Shown: positions 55,946 through 64,000, counted from the stretch's first letter. The stretch is 64,000 bases of DNA from Mycobacterium pseudokansasii (GCF_900566075.1 NZ_UPHU01000001.1:2604001-2668000), one strand, 5' to 3'. Notes: generated from the letters alone by a model not told the origin. Translations and numbers: made by a program.

Positions 55946-58900
55946 ATGAAGTCGTCCACGATCGATCCGCGTCGGCACGACGGGGTCATCTTCGTTCTCG
56001 ACGCTCCTGGCGTTCTTGGTGGGCACGATCCCGACGACACGATGGAGTCGATTCTCGCGCTCGCCCATAAGCTCCGCCAGGCCGGTTTGGTCACCGCCCT
56101 CTACTCGCCGGGCGGCCACAGCATCCGAGTTCTGGAGGCAGCGGGGAGCGCCGAACCATTGACCGCCCGGGCCGAGCGAGCCCCCGCGGGGACACCCGAG
56201 CTTCCGACAAAGCGCTACTGCATTGGCCTCTTAGCTGCGGCCGTCAAGCTGGGTGTGGCCGCGGAGCGGTCGGCAGTGATAGCGGGTGATAGCGGCGGGG
56301 TGCAGGCAGCCCGTGAGTGCGGCTTCGCCTATGTCGTCGGTCTCGGCCAGGATGAGCATGCCGACGAGTTGCTGCACTGCGGCGCCGACGGCGTCGTCGT
56401 CGATCTCTCGGACGTCATGGTCCGCAGCGGTGACCAATGCATGTCACGGCGCCCCAACGCGCTGGATTCCTACGGCCAGGTGATCGGGATGGTCTCCGGC
56501 CGGCAGCCGTTCGTCTGTGTGAACTACGACAGCACGCTGTCGGAGAGCGTGCCCGACCCCGACCTCGCCACGCTGGTCGACGGCGCGGCCCAGGCGCTGG
56601 CGGATTTGGCGAAGCAGTGCCCGGTCGCGGTAGTGTCCGGCCGGGATCTGGCGGACGTTCGCAACCGGGTAGGGGTGCCGGGCATCTGGTATGCCGGTAG
56701 CCACGGCTTTGACCTGATGGCACCCGACGGCACCGAATATCAGCATGACGCGGCGGCCGCCGCGGTCCCCGTGCTTGCAAGCGCGGCAACCGCACTTGAG
56801 GTCGAACTGGGCTCGACATCGGGCGCGCATGTCGAACACACCAGGTTCGTCGTCCGCGTGCACTACGGCAAGGTCGCGCACGAGCAGGTGCCCGAGGTGA
56901 TCGCGGCAGCGCACCGGCAGAGCCGACGACACGGCCTTCGCCTCACCAGCGGCCGCTGGGTTGTCGAATTGCGCCCCGATATCGACTGGGACCAGGGAAC
57001 CGCACTCGCCTGGATACGCGACCACATAATCGTGGGGCGCGAATCGGGGGCACAACCGGACCGGGTGCTGCCGATCTACATCGGTGGCGACCTCACCGAC
57101 GAGGACGCCTTCGATGCGGTGCGGTTCAGCGGTATCGGAGTCGTGGTCCGCCACGACGAGGACGGTGACCGCCCCACCACTGCCAGCTTCACGCTGACCA
57201 GCCCTACCGAGGCACGTGACTTCGTTCGGCGCGGCGCCAGGTGGCTGGCATATGACCGGGAGACGCGCGCTCGCGGTTGGACTTTCACCTGGGAGGGTTA
57301 CGATCCGCCCAACGAAAAGCTGCGTGAAGCGCTGTGCACAGTGGGCAACGGTTACTTCGCCACTCGAGGGGCTGCTCCCGAATCCAAGGCCGGCCAAGTC
57401 CACTATCCGGGAACCTATGCCGCCGGTGTGTATAACCGGCTCGATGATCTGGTCGGCGGTACGCGGACTGCGCACGAAAGCCTGGTGAATCTGCCCAACT
57501 GGCTTCCGTTGACCTTCCGCATCGACAACGGTGACTGGTTGGACCTCGACGCGGTGACGTTGCTGTCTTACCGCCAGACCCTCGACCTGCGCGGTGCGGT
57601 GCTCACTCGGGAGCTGACCTACCGCGACGACGCCGGCCGTACCACCTCGATCACGCAGCACCGGTTCGTGGCGATGAACCAGGCGCACGTGGCGGCCCTG
57701 CAAACCACCATCGTGGCCCAGGACTGGGAAGGGGCAATCGAGATCCGGTCAACCCTGGACGGCGACGTCCGCAACTACGGGGTCGAGCGTTACCGAGACT
57801 TGGCCAGCAATCACTTGCAGGGACTGGAAAAGGTTGTGCTGTCTGAGAATTCGGTGCTGATGGCCGTCGAGACCACCCAGTCGAAGATTCCGGTCGCGCT
57901 GGCCGCACGGACCAGCGCCTGGCACGGCGACACCCCGGCGCCCGCGACGTATTGCCTGCTCGATGAGGAATTCGAAATCGGCCACCAGATCTTCACCACC
58001 CTCAAGCAGGGTCAGCCGCTGACCGTGGAGAAGATTGTCACCCTGGTGACCGGACGTGACGTCGCCACGTCACACCCGTCGACGGGAGCCGAGCGCAGGC
58101 TGGCCCGCCAAGGACGATTCCCCGAGATCTGCGCGGCCCACAGGCTCGCCTGGGCACACCTGTGGGAGCGGTTGTCGATCGAATTCAGCAACCACACCGA
58201 AGAATTGCGAGTCTTGCGGCTGCATCTGCTCCATCTGCTGCAAACGGTGTCCTACAACAGCGAGGAACTCGATGTCGGGGTCCCGGCCCGCGGGCTGCAT
58301 GGCGAGGCATACCGCGGACATATCTTCTGGGACGAGCTGTTCATCTTTCCCGTGCTGAATCTGCGACTTCCCACGATCACCCGGTCGTTGCTCCGATACC
58401 GGCATCGCCGCTTGCTGGAGGCGCGGCGCGCGGCCAAGCTGGCCGGTTACCGCGGCGCCCTGTACCCGTGGCAGTCCGGTAGCGACGGGCGAGAGGAAAG
58501 CCCGGAGCAGCACCTGAATCCGCGATCCGGCCGGTGGCGGCCTGATGCGAGTCACCGCGCGCACCACATCGGTATCGCCGTCGCATACAACGTCTGGAAC
58601 TTCTACCAGGTCACCGGTGATCTGGCGTACATGATCGACTACGGGACCGAGATGATGGCAGAAATCGCCCGGTTCTGGGTGAGCCGGGCCACCTACGACC
58701 AGGAGCGCGACCGCTACAGCATCAACGGTGTCATCGGGCCCGACGAATTCCACTCCGGCTACCCGGACCGGCCATACGACGGGGTCGACAACAACGCCTA
58801 TACCAACGTGATGGCGGTCTGGGTGATCCTGCGCGCGATCGATGCGCTGCAGCTGATGCCGCTGCCGAACCGGCTGGACCTGTGCGAAGAGCTGGGATTG

Positions 58901-59653
58901 ACCGACGAGGAACTGGCCCACTGGGACCACGTCAGCAGGCGCATGTTCGTCCCGTTTCACGACGGTGTGATCAGCCAGTTCGAGGGATACGAACAATTAT
59001 TGGAACTGGATTGGGATGGCTACCGGCGGCGATACCGCAACATTCAGCGGCTCGACCGCATTCTCGAAGCCGAGGACGACGACGTCAACCGGTACCGGGC
59101 GTCCAAGCAGGCCGACGTGCTGATGCTGCTCTACCTGCTGTCGGCCGACGAGTTGCGGGAGCTGCTGGACCGGCTCGACTACCACTTGGATCCGCGCCGG
59201 ATCCCGGAGATGGTCGATTATTACGTGGCGCGCACTTCACATGGATCGACGCTGAGTGCGGTCGTCCACGGCTGGGTGCTGGCGAGGGCCAACCGGGATC
59301 GCGCGCTGGAGTTCTTCCAGCAGGTGCTCAAGTCCGATATCGCCGACATCCAGGGCGGCACCACTTCGGAAGGTGTTCATCTGGCCGCCATGGCCGGCAG
59401 TGTCGATTTCGTGCAGCGGTGCTTCACCGGTCTCGAGATCCGCGGCGACCGCATCGTGCTGTCCCCGTTGTGGCCGGAATACCTTGGTGCGCTTGGCTTT
59501 CCGATTCATTACCGGGGTAACCACCTACACCTGCGGGTCAGCGGTAAGGGCGCGGAGATCAGCGTCGAACCGCGTGATGTGCCGCCGGTGGAAGTCGAAT
59601 GCCGGGGACGTGTGGAACGCCTGGTGCCGGGCAGCGTCGTCCGATTCACCTGA
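55946..59653 (+). CDS. otsB1: HAD-HAD-GH65 trehalose-type fusion (OtsB1-like)
   Basis: A 1235-residue fusion with the architecture of M. tuberculosis Rv2006 (OtsB1). Residues 12-165 look like a beta-phosphoglucomutase-type HAD domain, about 185-435 like trehalose-6-phosphate phosphatase, and about 440-1235 like GH65 phosphorylase. In the first domain the nucleophile motif reads FVLDAPGV, with Val in the Asp position. In the second it reads VNYDST (Asn193), and IGGDLTDEDAF has lost one Asp. The GH65 part keeps its likely catalytic Glu934 (GVIGPDEFHSGYPD) and phosphate-binding blocks (TSHGSTLSAVVHGW, GGTTSEGVHLAAMAG). The phosphatase halves are thus probably inactive. It may phosphorolyse trehalose or a related disaccharide. 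Confidence 0.88.
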   Translation: MKSSTIDPRRHDGVIFVLDAPGVLGGHDPDDTMESILALAHKLRQAGLVTALYSPGGHSIRVLEAAGSAEPLTARAERAPAGTPELPTKRYCIGLLAAAVKLGVAAERSAVIAGDSGGVQAARECGFAYVVGLGQDEHADELLHCGADGVVVDLSDVMVRSGDQCMSRRPNALDSYGQVIGMVSGRQPFVCVNYDSTLSESVPDPDLATLVDGAAQALADLAKQCPVAVVSGRDLADVRNRVGVPGIWYAGSHGFDLMAPDGTEYQHDAAAAAVPVLASAATALEVELGSTSGAHVEHTRFVVRVHYGKVAHEQVPEVIAAAHRQSRRHGLRLTSGRWVVELRPDIDWDQGTALAWIRDHIIVGRESGAQPDRVLPIYIGGDLTDEDAFDAVRFSGIGVVVRHDEDGDRPTTASFTLTSPTEARDFVRRGARWLAYDRETRARGWTFTWEGYDPPNEKLREALCTVGNGYFATRGAAPESKAGQVHYPGTYAAGVYNRLDDLVGGTRTAHESLVNLPNWLPLTFRIDNGDWLDLDAVTLLSYRQTLDLRGAVLTRELTYRDDAGRTTSITQHRFVAMNQAHVAALQTTIVAQDWEGAIEIRSTLDGDVRNYGVERYRDLASNHLQGLEKVVLSENSVLMAVETTQSKIPVALAARTSAWHGDTPAPATYCLLDEEFEIGHQIFTTLKQGQPLTVEKIVTLVTGRDVATSHPSTGAERRLARQGRFPEICAAHRLAWAHLWERLSIEFSNHTEELRVLRLHLLHLLQTVSYNSEELDVGVPARGLHGEAYRGHIFWDELFIFPVLNLRLPTITRSLLRYRHRRLLEARRAAKLAGYRGALYPWQSGSDGREESPEQHLNPRSGRWRPDASHRAHHIGIAVAYNVWNFYQVTGDLAYMIDYGTEMMAEIARFWVSRATYDQERDRYSINGVIGPDEFHSGYPDRPYDGVDNNAYTNVMAVWVILRAIDALQLMPLPNRLDLCEELGLTDEELAHWDHVSRRMFVPFHDGVISQFEGYEQLLELDWDGYRRRYRNIQRLDRILEAEDDDVNRYRASKQADVLMLLYLLSADELRELLDRLDYHLDPRRIPEMVDYYVARTSHGSTLSAVVHGWVLARANRDRALEFFQQVLKSDIADIQGGTTSEGVHLAAMAGSVDFVQRCFTGLEIRGDRIVLSPLWPEYLGALGFPIHYRGNHLHLRVSGKGAEISVEPRDVPPVEVECRGRVERLVPGSVVRFT

Positions 59654-59698
59654 GATGCGCTCGCCGGCAATCGGACGTCGGTGATCAGCGGCCACGCA

Positions 59699-60685
59699 CT
59701 AGGGCAGCAGCACCACCGAGCCGATTGTCTTGCGCCCCTGCAAATCCGTGTGAGCCCGGGCCGCCTCGGCCAGTGGATAGCGACCGCTGACCTCGACGTT
59801 GACCACCCTGCTGCTGATCGCGTCGAACAGGTCGGCGGCGCGCCAGCTGAACTCCTCGCCGGTGCGCAGGAAGTGGACCAGCGAGGGCCGGGTGAGGTAC
59901 ACCGACCCGGCCGCGTTGAGGCGCTGCGGATCGACCGGTGGAACCGGACCGGACGCGGCGCCGAACAGCGCCAGTGTGCCCCGGACGGCGAGGCTGGCCA
60001 GGCTGGCGTCGAAGGTGGTGGCGCCAACCCCGTCGTATACGGCTGCCACACCGGCCCCGTCGGTCAGGGCACGGATGCGATCGGCGAACTGCCCGGCATC
60101 GGTGGGGTAGTCGAGTATCTCGGCCGCACCCGCCTGCTGGGACAGCTTGGCCTTCTCCGGGGTCGAGACGGTGGTGATCACCCGTACCCCGAGGTGGGCG
60201 GCCCACTGCGTCAGGATCAATCCGACACCACCCGCGCCGGCGTGCACCAGGACGGTGTCGCCGCTTTGCGCCGGGTACACCGACTTGAGCAGGTAATGGG
60301 CGGTCAGGCCTTTCAGCAACGCCGACGCGGCCACTTCGGAGCTGACGCCCTCAGGCACTTTGGCACTCAAAAATGCTGGCGCCGTGGCGAATTCGGCGTA
60401 GCCGCCATTGGCTGAAGCGCTGACCACCCGGTCGCCCACGCGCACGGCGCCGTTGGCCGCCGCGGCTCCGTCGCCGATGGCTACCACGGTGCCGCACACC
60501 TCGGAGCCGATGATGAACGGCAGTTCCCTGGGGTACTGTCCGGAACGGAAATAGGTGTCGATGAAGTTGACACCGATGGCCTCGGTCTTGATCAGCAGTT
60601 GGCCATGGCCGGGTTCGGGTTGCGGCATCTCGACATAACGCAATACCTCGGGTCCGCCGGTCTCACTGACTTCGATTGCATGCAT
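59699..60685 (-). CDS. qor: NADPH:quinone oxidoreductase (Qor, MDR family)
   Basis: A 328-residue zinc-free medium-chain reductase. The N-terminus is MHAIEVSETGGPEVLRYVEM; the quinone reductase signature spans GDTVLVHAGAGGVGLILTQW with the NADPH-binding AGAGGVG. It likely reduces quinones or other enones. The ATG at 60685 gives the length I recall for Rv1454c. Its start is only 19 bp from that of the divergent gene at 60705, with a 14-bp palindrome between. Confidence 0.94.
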   Translation of the reverse strand: MHAIEVSETGGPEVLRYVEMPQPEPGHGQLLIKTEAIGVNFIDTYFRSGQYPRELPFIIGSEVCGTVVAIGDGAAAANGAVRVGDRVVSASANGGYAEFATAPAFLSAKVPEGVSSEVAASALLKGLTAHYLLKSVYPAQSGDTVLVHAGAGGVGLILTQWAAHLGVRVITTVSTPEKAKLSQQAGAAEILDYPTDAGQFADRIRALTDGAGVAAVYDGVGATTFDASLASLAVRGTLALFGAASGPVPPVDPQRLNAAGSVYLTRPSLVHFLRTGEEFSWRAADLFDAISSRVVNVEVSGRYPLAEAARAHTDLQGRKTIGSVVLLP

Positions 60686-60693
60686 GTGGTTAT

Positions 60694-60707
60694 CATGCCC
60701 GGGCATG
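60694..60707. promoter_or_regulatory. 14-bp perfect palindrome between qor and the ATP-grasp-like gene
   Basis: CATGCCCGGGCATG is fully self-complementary and covers the start codon of the plus-strand gene (ATG at 60705). It lies nine bases before the qor start. With only 19 bp between starts, one bound protein here could affect both genes. Whether it is an operator is unknown. Confidence 0.4.
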
Positions 60708-61559
60708 AAGCTCGCCCGGCCGGATACCTTCCATCCGCGCATCGTGTTGGCGGGTTGGTCGCGGCACCCTTCCGGCGACGGTGACGACGCCGGGCTGGTT
60801 GCGGCGCTGCGTCACCGTGGGTTACACGCCCATTGGTTACCTTGGGACCATCCCGACGTGGCCCGCGCACATCTGGTGATATTGCGGGCCACCCGCGACT
60901 ACCCAGGGCGCCTCGACGAGTTCCTGCCCTGGGCCAACAGCGTGGCCAATCTGCTGAATGCGCCGTCGGTCGTAGCCTGGAACGCCGACCGTCGCTATCT
61001 GGAAGACCTGGCGAGTCGGGGAGTGCCGACCGTGCCCGGTCAGGTATGTGCGCCGGGCCAGCAGATCCGGCTGCCGCATGCCGGACCGGTCTTTGTCGCC
61101 CCGACCGTCGGCGCCGGCGCCTGCCGGTTCAGCGATCCCTCGTCGGCCGCGGCGTATATCGCCGAACTCCGGCAAGGCGGCCACTCGGTGGTGGTGCAGA
61201 CGGCTGACCCGGAAGCCGAAACCCTGCTGATCTTCCTCGGGGGCCAGCCGTCGCACGCCTTCACCACACAAGACGGCGCGCTCCGCCGGGGTGAGCCTGA
61301 TTTCGAAATCTGGGAGACTGGGGCCGCCGCACTGGCCGCAGCCGCGGCCGCGTCCGGAGTCGGCATCGACGAGCTGCTCTATGCGCGGGCCCATCTAGTC
61401 GGACGGCGGCTGCTGGAACTGCAATTGGTGGACCCGTCGCTGGGGTGGCGCCGGTTGGACGTCGCTGCCCGCGATCGCGGCCAGCGTCGTTTCGCGGTAT
61501 GCGTGGAGTCAGCTCTGGAGCGGTTGGGGCTGGGCCCGTTCTCGCATCGACGCCCATAG
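60705..61559 (+). CDS. Degenerate ATP-grasp (RimK-like) protein (Rv1455 type)
   Basis: A 284-residue protein with the layout of small RimK/glutathione-synthetase-like ATP-grasp enzymes: SVVAWNADRRYLEDLASRGV, FVAPTVGAGACRFSD, ETLLIFLGGQPSHAFTTQ, and LYARAHLVGRRLLELQLVDP. Several residues expected from the family are changed: Lys of the KPxxSAGA block is Ala, Asp of YARVDLV is His. It may be a non-catalytic or altered binder. TATCAT (60691-60696) lies eight bases before the ATG. Its 3' end overlaps ctaA by 51 bp on the opposite strand. Confidence 0.75.
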   Translation: MKLARPDTFHPRIVLAGWSRHPSGDGDDAGLVAALRHRGLHAHWLPWDHPDVARAHLVILRATRDYPGRLDEFLPWANSVANLLNAPSVVAWNADRRYLEDLASRGVPTVPGQVCAPGQQIRLPHAGPVFVAPTVGAGACRFSDPSSAAAYIAELRQGGHSVVVQTADPEAETLLIFLGGQPSHAFTTQDGALRRGEPDFEIWETGAAALAAAAAASGVGIDELLYARAHLVGRRLLELQLVDPSLGWRRLDVAARDRGQRRFAVCVESALERLGLGPFSHRRP

Positions 61560-62465
61560 TGCCGCGGTGGCTGCGGTACACGCTGCGGCCCCGGCGACGT
61601 GGAGTGCCACCAGGGCGGCCGGCACCCCGGTGTGATACTGCACGATGCCCACCCCGGCCTGCGCGAAAACCAGGGCGAGCAGCACGGAAAGGCGCCGCAG
61701 GATCGACCGGGTGGCACCCACGGCCAACAGCCCGAATCCGAGGCCGACCAGCAACGCCAGATAGGAAACCAGCAGTGACGAATGCAGGTGTACCAGGGTG
61801 TTGATCTCGACTTTCAGCCGCGGCACCGTGCGGGTGGGGCTCTTGTCACCGGCATGCGGCCCGGCGGCTGTCGCCAGCGTGCCGGTGACCAGGACCGCGG
61901 CCAGATTCACCGCAGTGAGCCCCGTCAGCGTGCGCAGGGGCCGGACCACGTTCCGGTGAACAATCCCCTCGTCGGGTTCGCCGACCTTGACGTAGAGCAA
62001 CACCGACAGCCAGACCATCGTCATGGATGCCAACAGGTGGATGGCCACCGTCCACCACAGCAGCCCGGTGCGCACGGTGATGCCGCCGATCACGGCCTGC
62101 ACCACCGTTGAGGCGGGCATCAGCCATGCGTAGACCAGCACTTCGGGACGCCGGCGCGCCCTGGTAACCGCCAGCACGGCCAGCGCCGCGGCGATCACGA
62201 CCGCGAAGGTGATCATCCGGTTGCCGAACTCCACCGCCTGGTGGATCCGCGGCACCTCGGCGACCGCTACCGGGGTGAAACTCCCGGGGAAGCACTGCGG
62301 CCAGGTCGGACAACCCAGGCCCGACGCCGTGACCCGCACGATCGTGCCGGTGACCGCGATCCCGCCCTGGGTCAAGATGACGGCGGCGGCAATTGCGCGC
62401 TGCACCCGCAGGCTCGGGTCGGGGAACAGGTCCACCCATCGCATCAATGTTCGTCCGACGGCCAC
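61509..62465 (-). CDS. ctaA: Heme A synthase CtaA
   Basis: CtaA (COX15 type) oxidises heme O to heme A for aa3 cytochrome oxidase. The 318-residue protein has eight membrane helices in two similar halves. Heme ligand His residues appear in RIHQAVEFGNR and AIHLLAS in the first half, LVHLHSSLLVSY and ALHVAGAA in the second. VTASGLGCPTWPQCFPGSF is typical of the actinobacterial type with its Cys pair. The GTG at 62465 gives the MAVGRTL start I recall for Rv1456c. It acts after CtaB, and a motif before its start matches one before ctaB. Confidence 0.93.
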   Translation of the reverse strand: MAVGRTLMRWVDLFPDPSLRVQRAIAAAVILTQGGIAVTGTIVRVTASGLGCPTWPQCFPGSFTPVAVAEVPRIHQAVEFGNRMITFAVVIAAALAVLAVTRARRRPEVLVYAWLMPASTVVQAVIGGITVRTGLLWWTVAIHLLASMTMVWLSVLLYVKVGEPDEGIVHRNVVRPLRTLTGLTAVNLAAVLVTGTLATAAGPHAGDKSPTRTVPRLKVEINTLVHLHSSLLVSYLALLVGLGFGLLAVGATRSILRRLSVLLALVFAQAGVGIVQYHTGVPAALVALHVAGAAACTAATAALWASMRERAQPQPLQS

Positions 62466-62482
62466 CGCCCGATCGTAACGAC

Positions 62483-62504
62483 AACTACATCGCGTAGTAG
62501 AAGC
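62483..62504 (-). promoter_or_regulatory. Candidate operator upstream of ctaA, shared with ctaB
   Basis: ACTAC (62484-62488), five bases, then GTAGT (62494-62498) form a perfect inverted repeat, continuing into the 13-mer GCGTAGTAGAAGC (62492-62504) that is identical to 54761-54773 upstream of ctaB. It lies 18 bp before the ctaA start, within or near its promoter. Confidence 0.5.
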
Positions 62505-62595
62505 GGGCATCGCGCCGAGGTTGCCGCCATGGCTGTGGTGTTTCGGCCGGGCCAACGACCGCGGCGGCACTATCGGCGGGCGGACCGGGGCCCGA

Positions 62596-63375
62596 TCAGG
62601 TGAAGCGGAACCAGCGGCGCGCCGCCAGCGCCCCCAGCGTTCCCCACGCCGCCAGGACGATCAGCCCGAACCAATCGACCGACAGGATCATCGCCTGCGA
62701 CAGCGCCTCGGTGAGCGCGCCGGACGGGGTAAGCCGGGCCGCCCACTTGATGGCCGTCGGGATCATCGTGGTTTCGAGGGTGAGCGCGCCGAACCCGGCG
62801 AACACGAACCACATCAGGTTGGCGACCGCGAGCACGATCTCGGCCCGCAACGTGCCGCCCAGCAGCAGCCCCAGCGCGGCGAAGCCCGCGGTGCCCAGCG
62901 CGATCACGGCCGCCCCCAAGGCCAGCGCGGCCGGTGCCGGTCGCCAGCCCAGCGCAAAGCCGATGGCGCCCAAGATGATTGCTTGCAGAAACACCACGGC
63001 AACCACGGCCAGTGACTTGCCGGCGATGATTCCCCAGACCGGTAGCGGGGTCGCGCCGAGCCGTTTGAGCGCGCCGTAGCGGCGGTCGAACGCGACCGCG
63101 ATGGCCTGGCCGGTGAACGCGGTGGAGACCACGGCGAGCGCCATGATCACCGGTACGAACGTGGCAGCGCGGTGCTGCCCGAACGAGCCGAGCGGCAGCA
63201 GCGTGAGCCCGACCAGCAGGGTGATCGGGATGAACATGGTCAGCAGCAGCTGCTCGCCGTTGCGCAGCAGCAGTTTGAGTTCCAGCGCGAACTGTGCGGC
63301 CAGCATCCGGGATACGGCATTGGGGCGTGGGTTCGGGGTGAACGTCCCCGGGGGAAACAGCGTGTCGTCGGTCAC
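62596..63375 (-). CDS. ABC-2 type exporter permease (Rv1457c type)
   Basis: A 259-residue integral membrane permease with six hydrophobic segments (LLLTMFIPITLLVGLTLLPL, FVPVIMALAVVSTAFTGQAI, MWFVFAGFGALTLE and others). AVAFDRRYGALKRLGATPLP is the cytoplasmic coupling region of ABC-2 permeases. The GTG at 63375 overlaps the ATPase stop (GTGA), which sets the start. The pair is expected to export a drug, lipid or other small molecule; the substrate is unknown. It is oriented with ctaA, which follows by about 130 bp. Confidence 0.9.
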   Translation of the reverse strand: MTDDTLFPPGTFTPNPRPNAVSRMLAAQFALELKLLLRNGEQLLLTMFIPITLLVGLTLLPLGSFGQHRAATFVPVIMALAVVSTAFTGQAIAVAFDRRYGALKRLGATPLPVWGIIAGKSLAVVAVVFLQAIILGAIGFALGWRPAPAALALGAAVIALGTAGFAALGLLLGGTLRAEIVLAVANLMWFVFAGFGALTLETTMIPTAIKWAARLTPSGALTEALSQAMILSVDWFGLIVLAAWGTLGALAARRWFRFT

Positions 63376-64000
63376 GGTCGCAACTTCCTGCCGGTGAGAT
63401 CCAGGAATACGTCCTCGAGGCTGCGTTGTTCGACCCGCATATCGGTGGCCAGCACGTCGATCTGCGCGCACCAGGCGGTGACGGTTGCCAGTACCTGCGG
63501 GTTGACCGGGCCCTCGACGAGGTACTCGCCGGGCGTCAACTCGGAGGCCTGATAGTCCTCCGGCAACGCGGAAGCCAGCAGTGACAGGTCAAGCCGCGGC
63601 GGTGCGGTGAACCGCAACTGGTCTTTGGCGCCGGTGCGTGTCAGCTCGGTCGGGGTCCCCGCGGCCACCGTGACGCCGTGGTCGATGATGACCAGCCGAT
63701 CCGCGAGTTCCTCGGCTTCTTTGAGTTGATGGGTGGTCAGCACGACCGTCACACCGTCGCGGCGCAGGGCGTCGATCAACTCCCACACCACGAGCCGGGC
63801 GTGAGCGTCCATGCCGGCGGTGGGCTCGTCGAGAAAAACCAGCTCGGGACGCCCCACCAGGGCACAGGCCAGGGCAAGTCGCTGCTGCTGCCCTCCGGAG
63901 AGCCGCCGATAGGTGGTCTGGGCAACCTCGGTGAGCCCCAGGGTGTCCAACAGCCACCGCGGATCAATCGGGTCGGCCGCATAGGCGGCGACCAGGTTCA
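63372..64000 (-). CDS. ABC transporter ATP-binding protein, C-terminal part
   Basis: The frame is open to the right edge, so the Walker A region is outside the window. The ABC signature LSGGQQQRLALACALVG, Walker B VFLDEPTAGMD and the H-loop His in VLTTHQLKEAEEL are intact. The C-terminus includes the regulatory tail ending LEDVFLDLTGRKLRP, typical of ATPases that pair with ABC-2 permeases. It drives the permease encoded immediately downstream; M. tuberculosis Rv1458c is the orthologue by position. Confidence 0.93.
   Translation of the reverse strand, partial: NLVAAYAADPIDPRWLLDTLGLTEVAQTTYRRLSGGQQQRLALACALVGRPELVFLDEPTAGMDAHARLVVWELIDALRRDGVTVVLTTHQLKEAEELADRLVIIDHGVTVAAGTPTELTRTGAKDQLRFTAPPRLDLSLLASALPEDYQASELTPGEYLVEGPVNPQVLATVTAWCAQIDVLATDMRVEQRSLEDVFLDLTGRKLRP

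Overview
The window is from a slow-growing, non-tuberculous Mycobacterium. GC is high throughout, GTG starts are common, and gene order follows Mycobacterium tuberculosis Rv1410c to Rv1458c closely: P55, lprG, ribE, ribBA, ribH, uvrC, rapZ, yvcK, whiA, a WS/DGAT, lipO, fadD12, a PucR-type regulator, PE16, gap-pgk-tpiA, secG, pgl-opcA-zwf-tal-tkt, ctaB, qor, ctaA and an ABC exporter. PE and PPE proteins, LprG and WS/DGAT acyltransferases are mycobacterial hallmarks. There are no PE_PGRS genes, and ppc is present; I recall M. tuberculosis lacking ppc. Family assignments and comparisons with M. tuberculosis come from memory and reading, not from a database search.

Layout. 0-1.2 kb: efflux pump P55 (partial) and lipoprotein LprG. 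1.3-4.7 kb: riboflavin genes and a small membrane protein. 4.8-5.6 kb: decayed 13E12 repeat gene. 5.6-10.5 kb: tightly coupled uvrC-rapZ-yvcK-whiA. 10.6-31.3 kb: a lipid-rich block with two WS/DGATs, two acyl-CoA ligases, a PlsC-like acyltransferase, two esterases (LipO and a PE-PPE-domain protein), a DUF3556 membrane protein, an SDR and an FAD oxidoreductase. An IS4-superfamily insertion sequence (12.0-14.1 kb), a six-unit inverted repeat array and a dying DUF2231-Rieske gene interrupt this block. 31.7-34.6 kb: a PPE gene coupled to a very short PE-like gene, and a secreted Pro/Val/Ala protein with a minisatellite. 35.0-38.0 kb: lower glycolysis. 38.1-44.3 kb: another PPE and a molybdenum hydroxylase operon of the form II CoxL type. 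44.4-47.5 kb: secG and ppc. 47.6-54.5 kb: a coiled-coil protein and the pentose phosphate operon. 54.8-64.0 kb: ctaB, a HAD-HAD-GH65 trehalose-type protein, qor, a degenerate ATP-grasp protein, ctaA and an ABC-2 exporter.

How the genes work together. Glycolysis, PEP carboxylase and the pentose phosphate operon form a central carbon block. The lipid block could activate, reduce and esterify fatty acids. The 25-30 kb cluster (TetR, SDR, ligase, WS/DGAT) sits between the Rv1431 and Rv1432 orthologues, which I recall as adjacent in M. tuberculosis, so it looks like a gain here or a loss there. ctaB and ctaA act in sequence in heme O/heme A synthesis and share an upstream motif. Several genes appear to be leaderless, with a TANNNT box 6-8 nt before the start codon.

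Most notable observations: a trehalose-type fusion whose two HAD domains have lost their nucleophilic Asp while the GH65 part looks intact; the shared ctaA/ctaB motif; the 20-nt-period inverted array at 14.46-14.61 kb; and a 69-residue PE-like partner that starts with TTG and overlaps its PPE gene.
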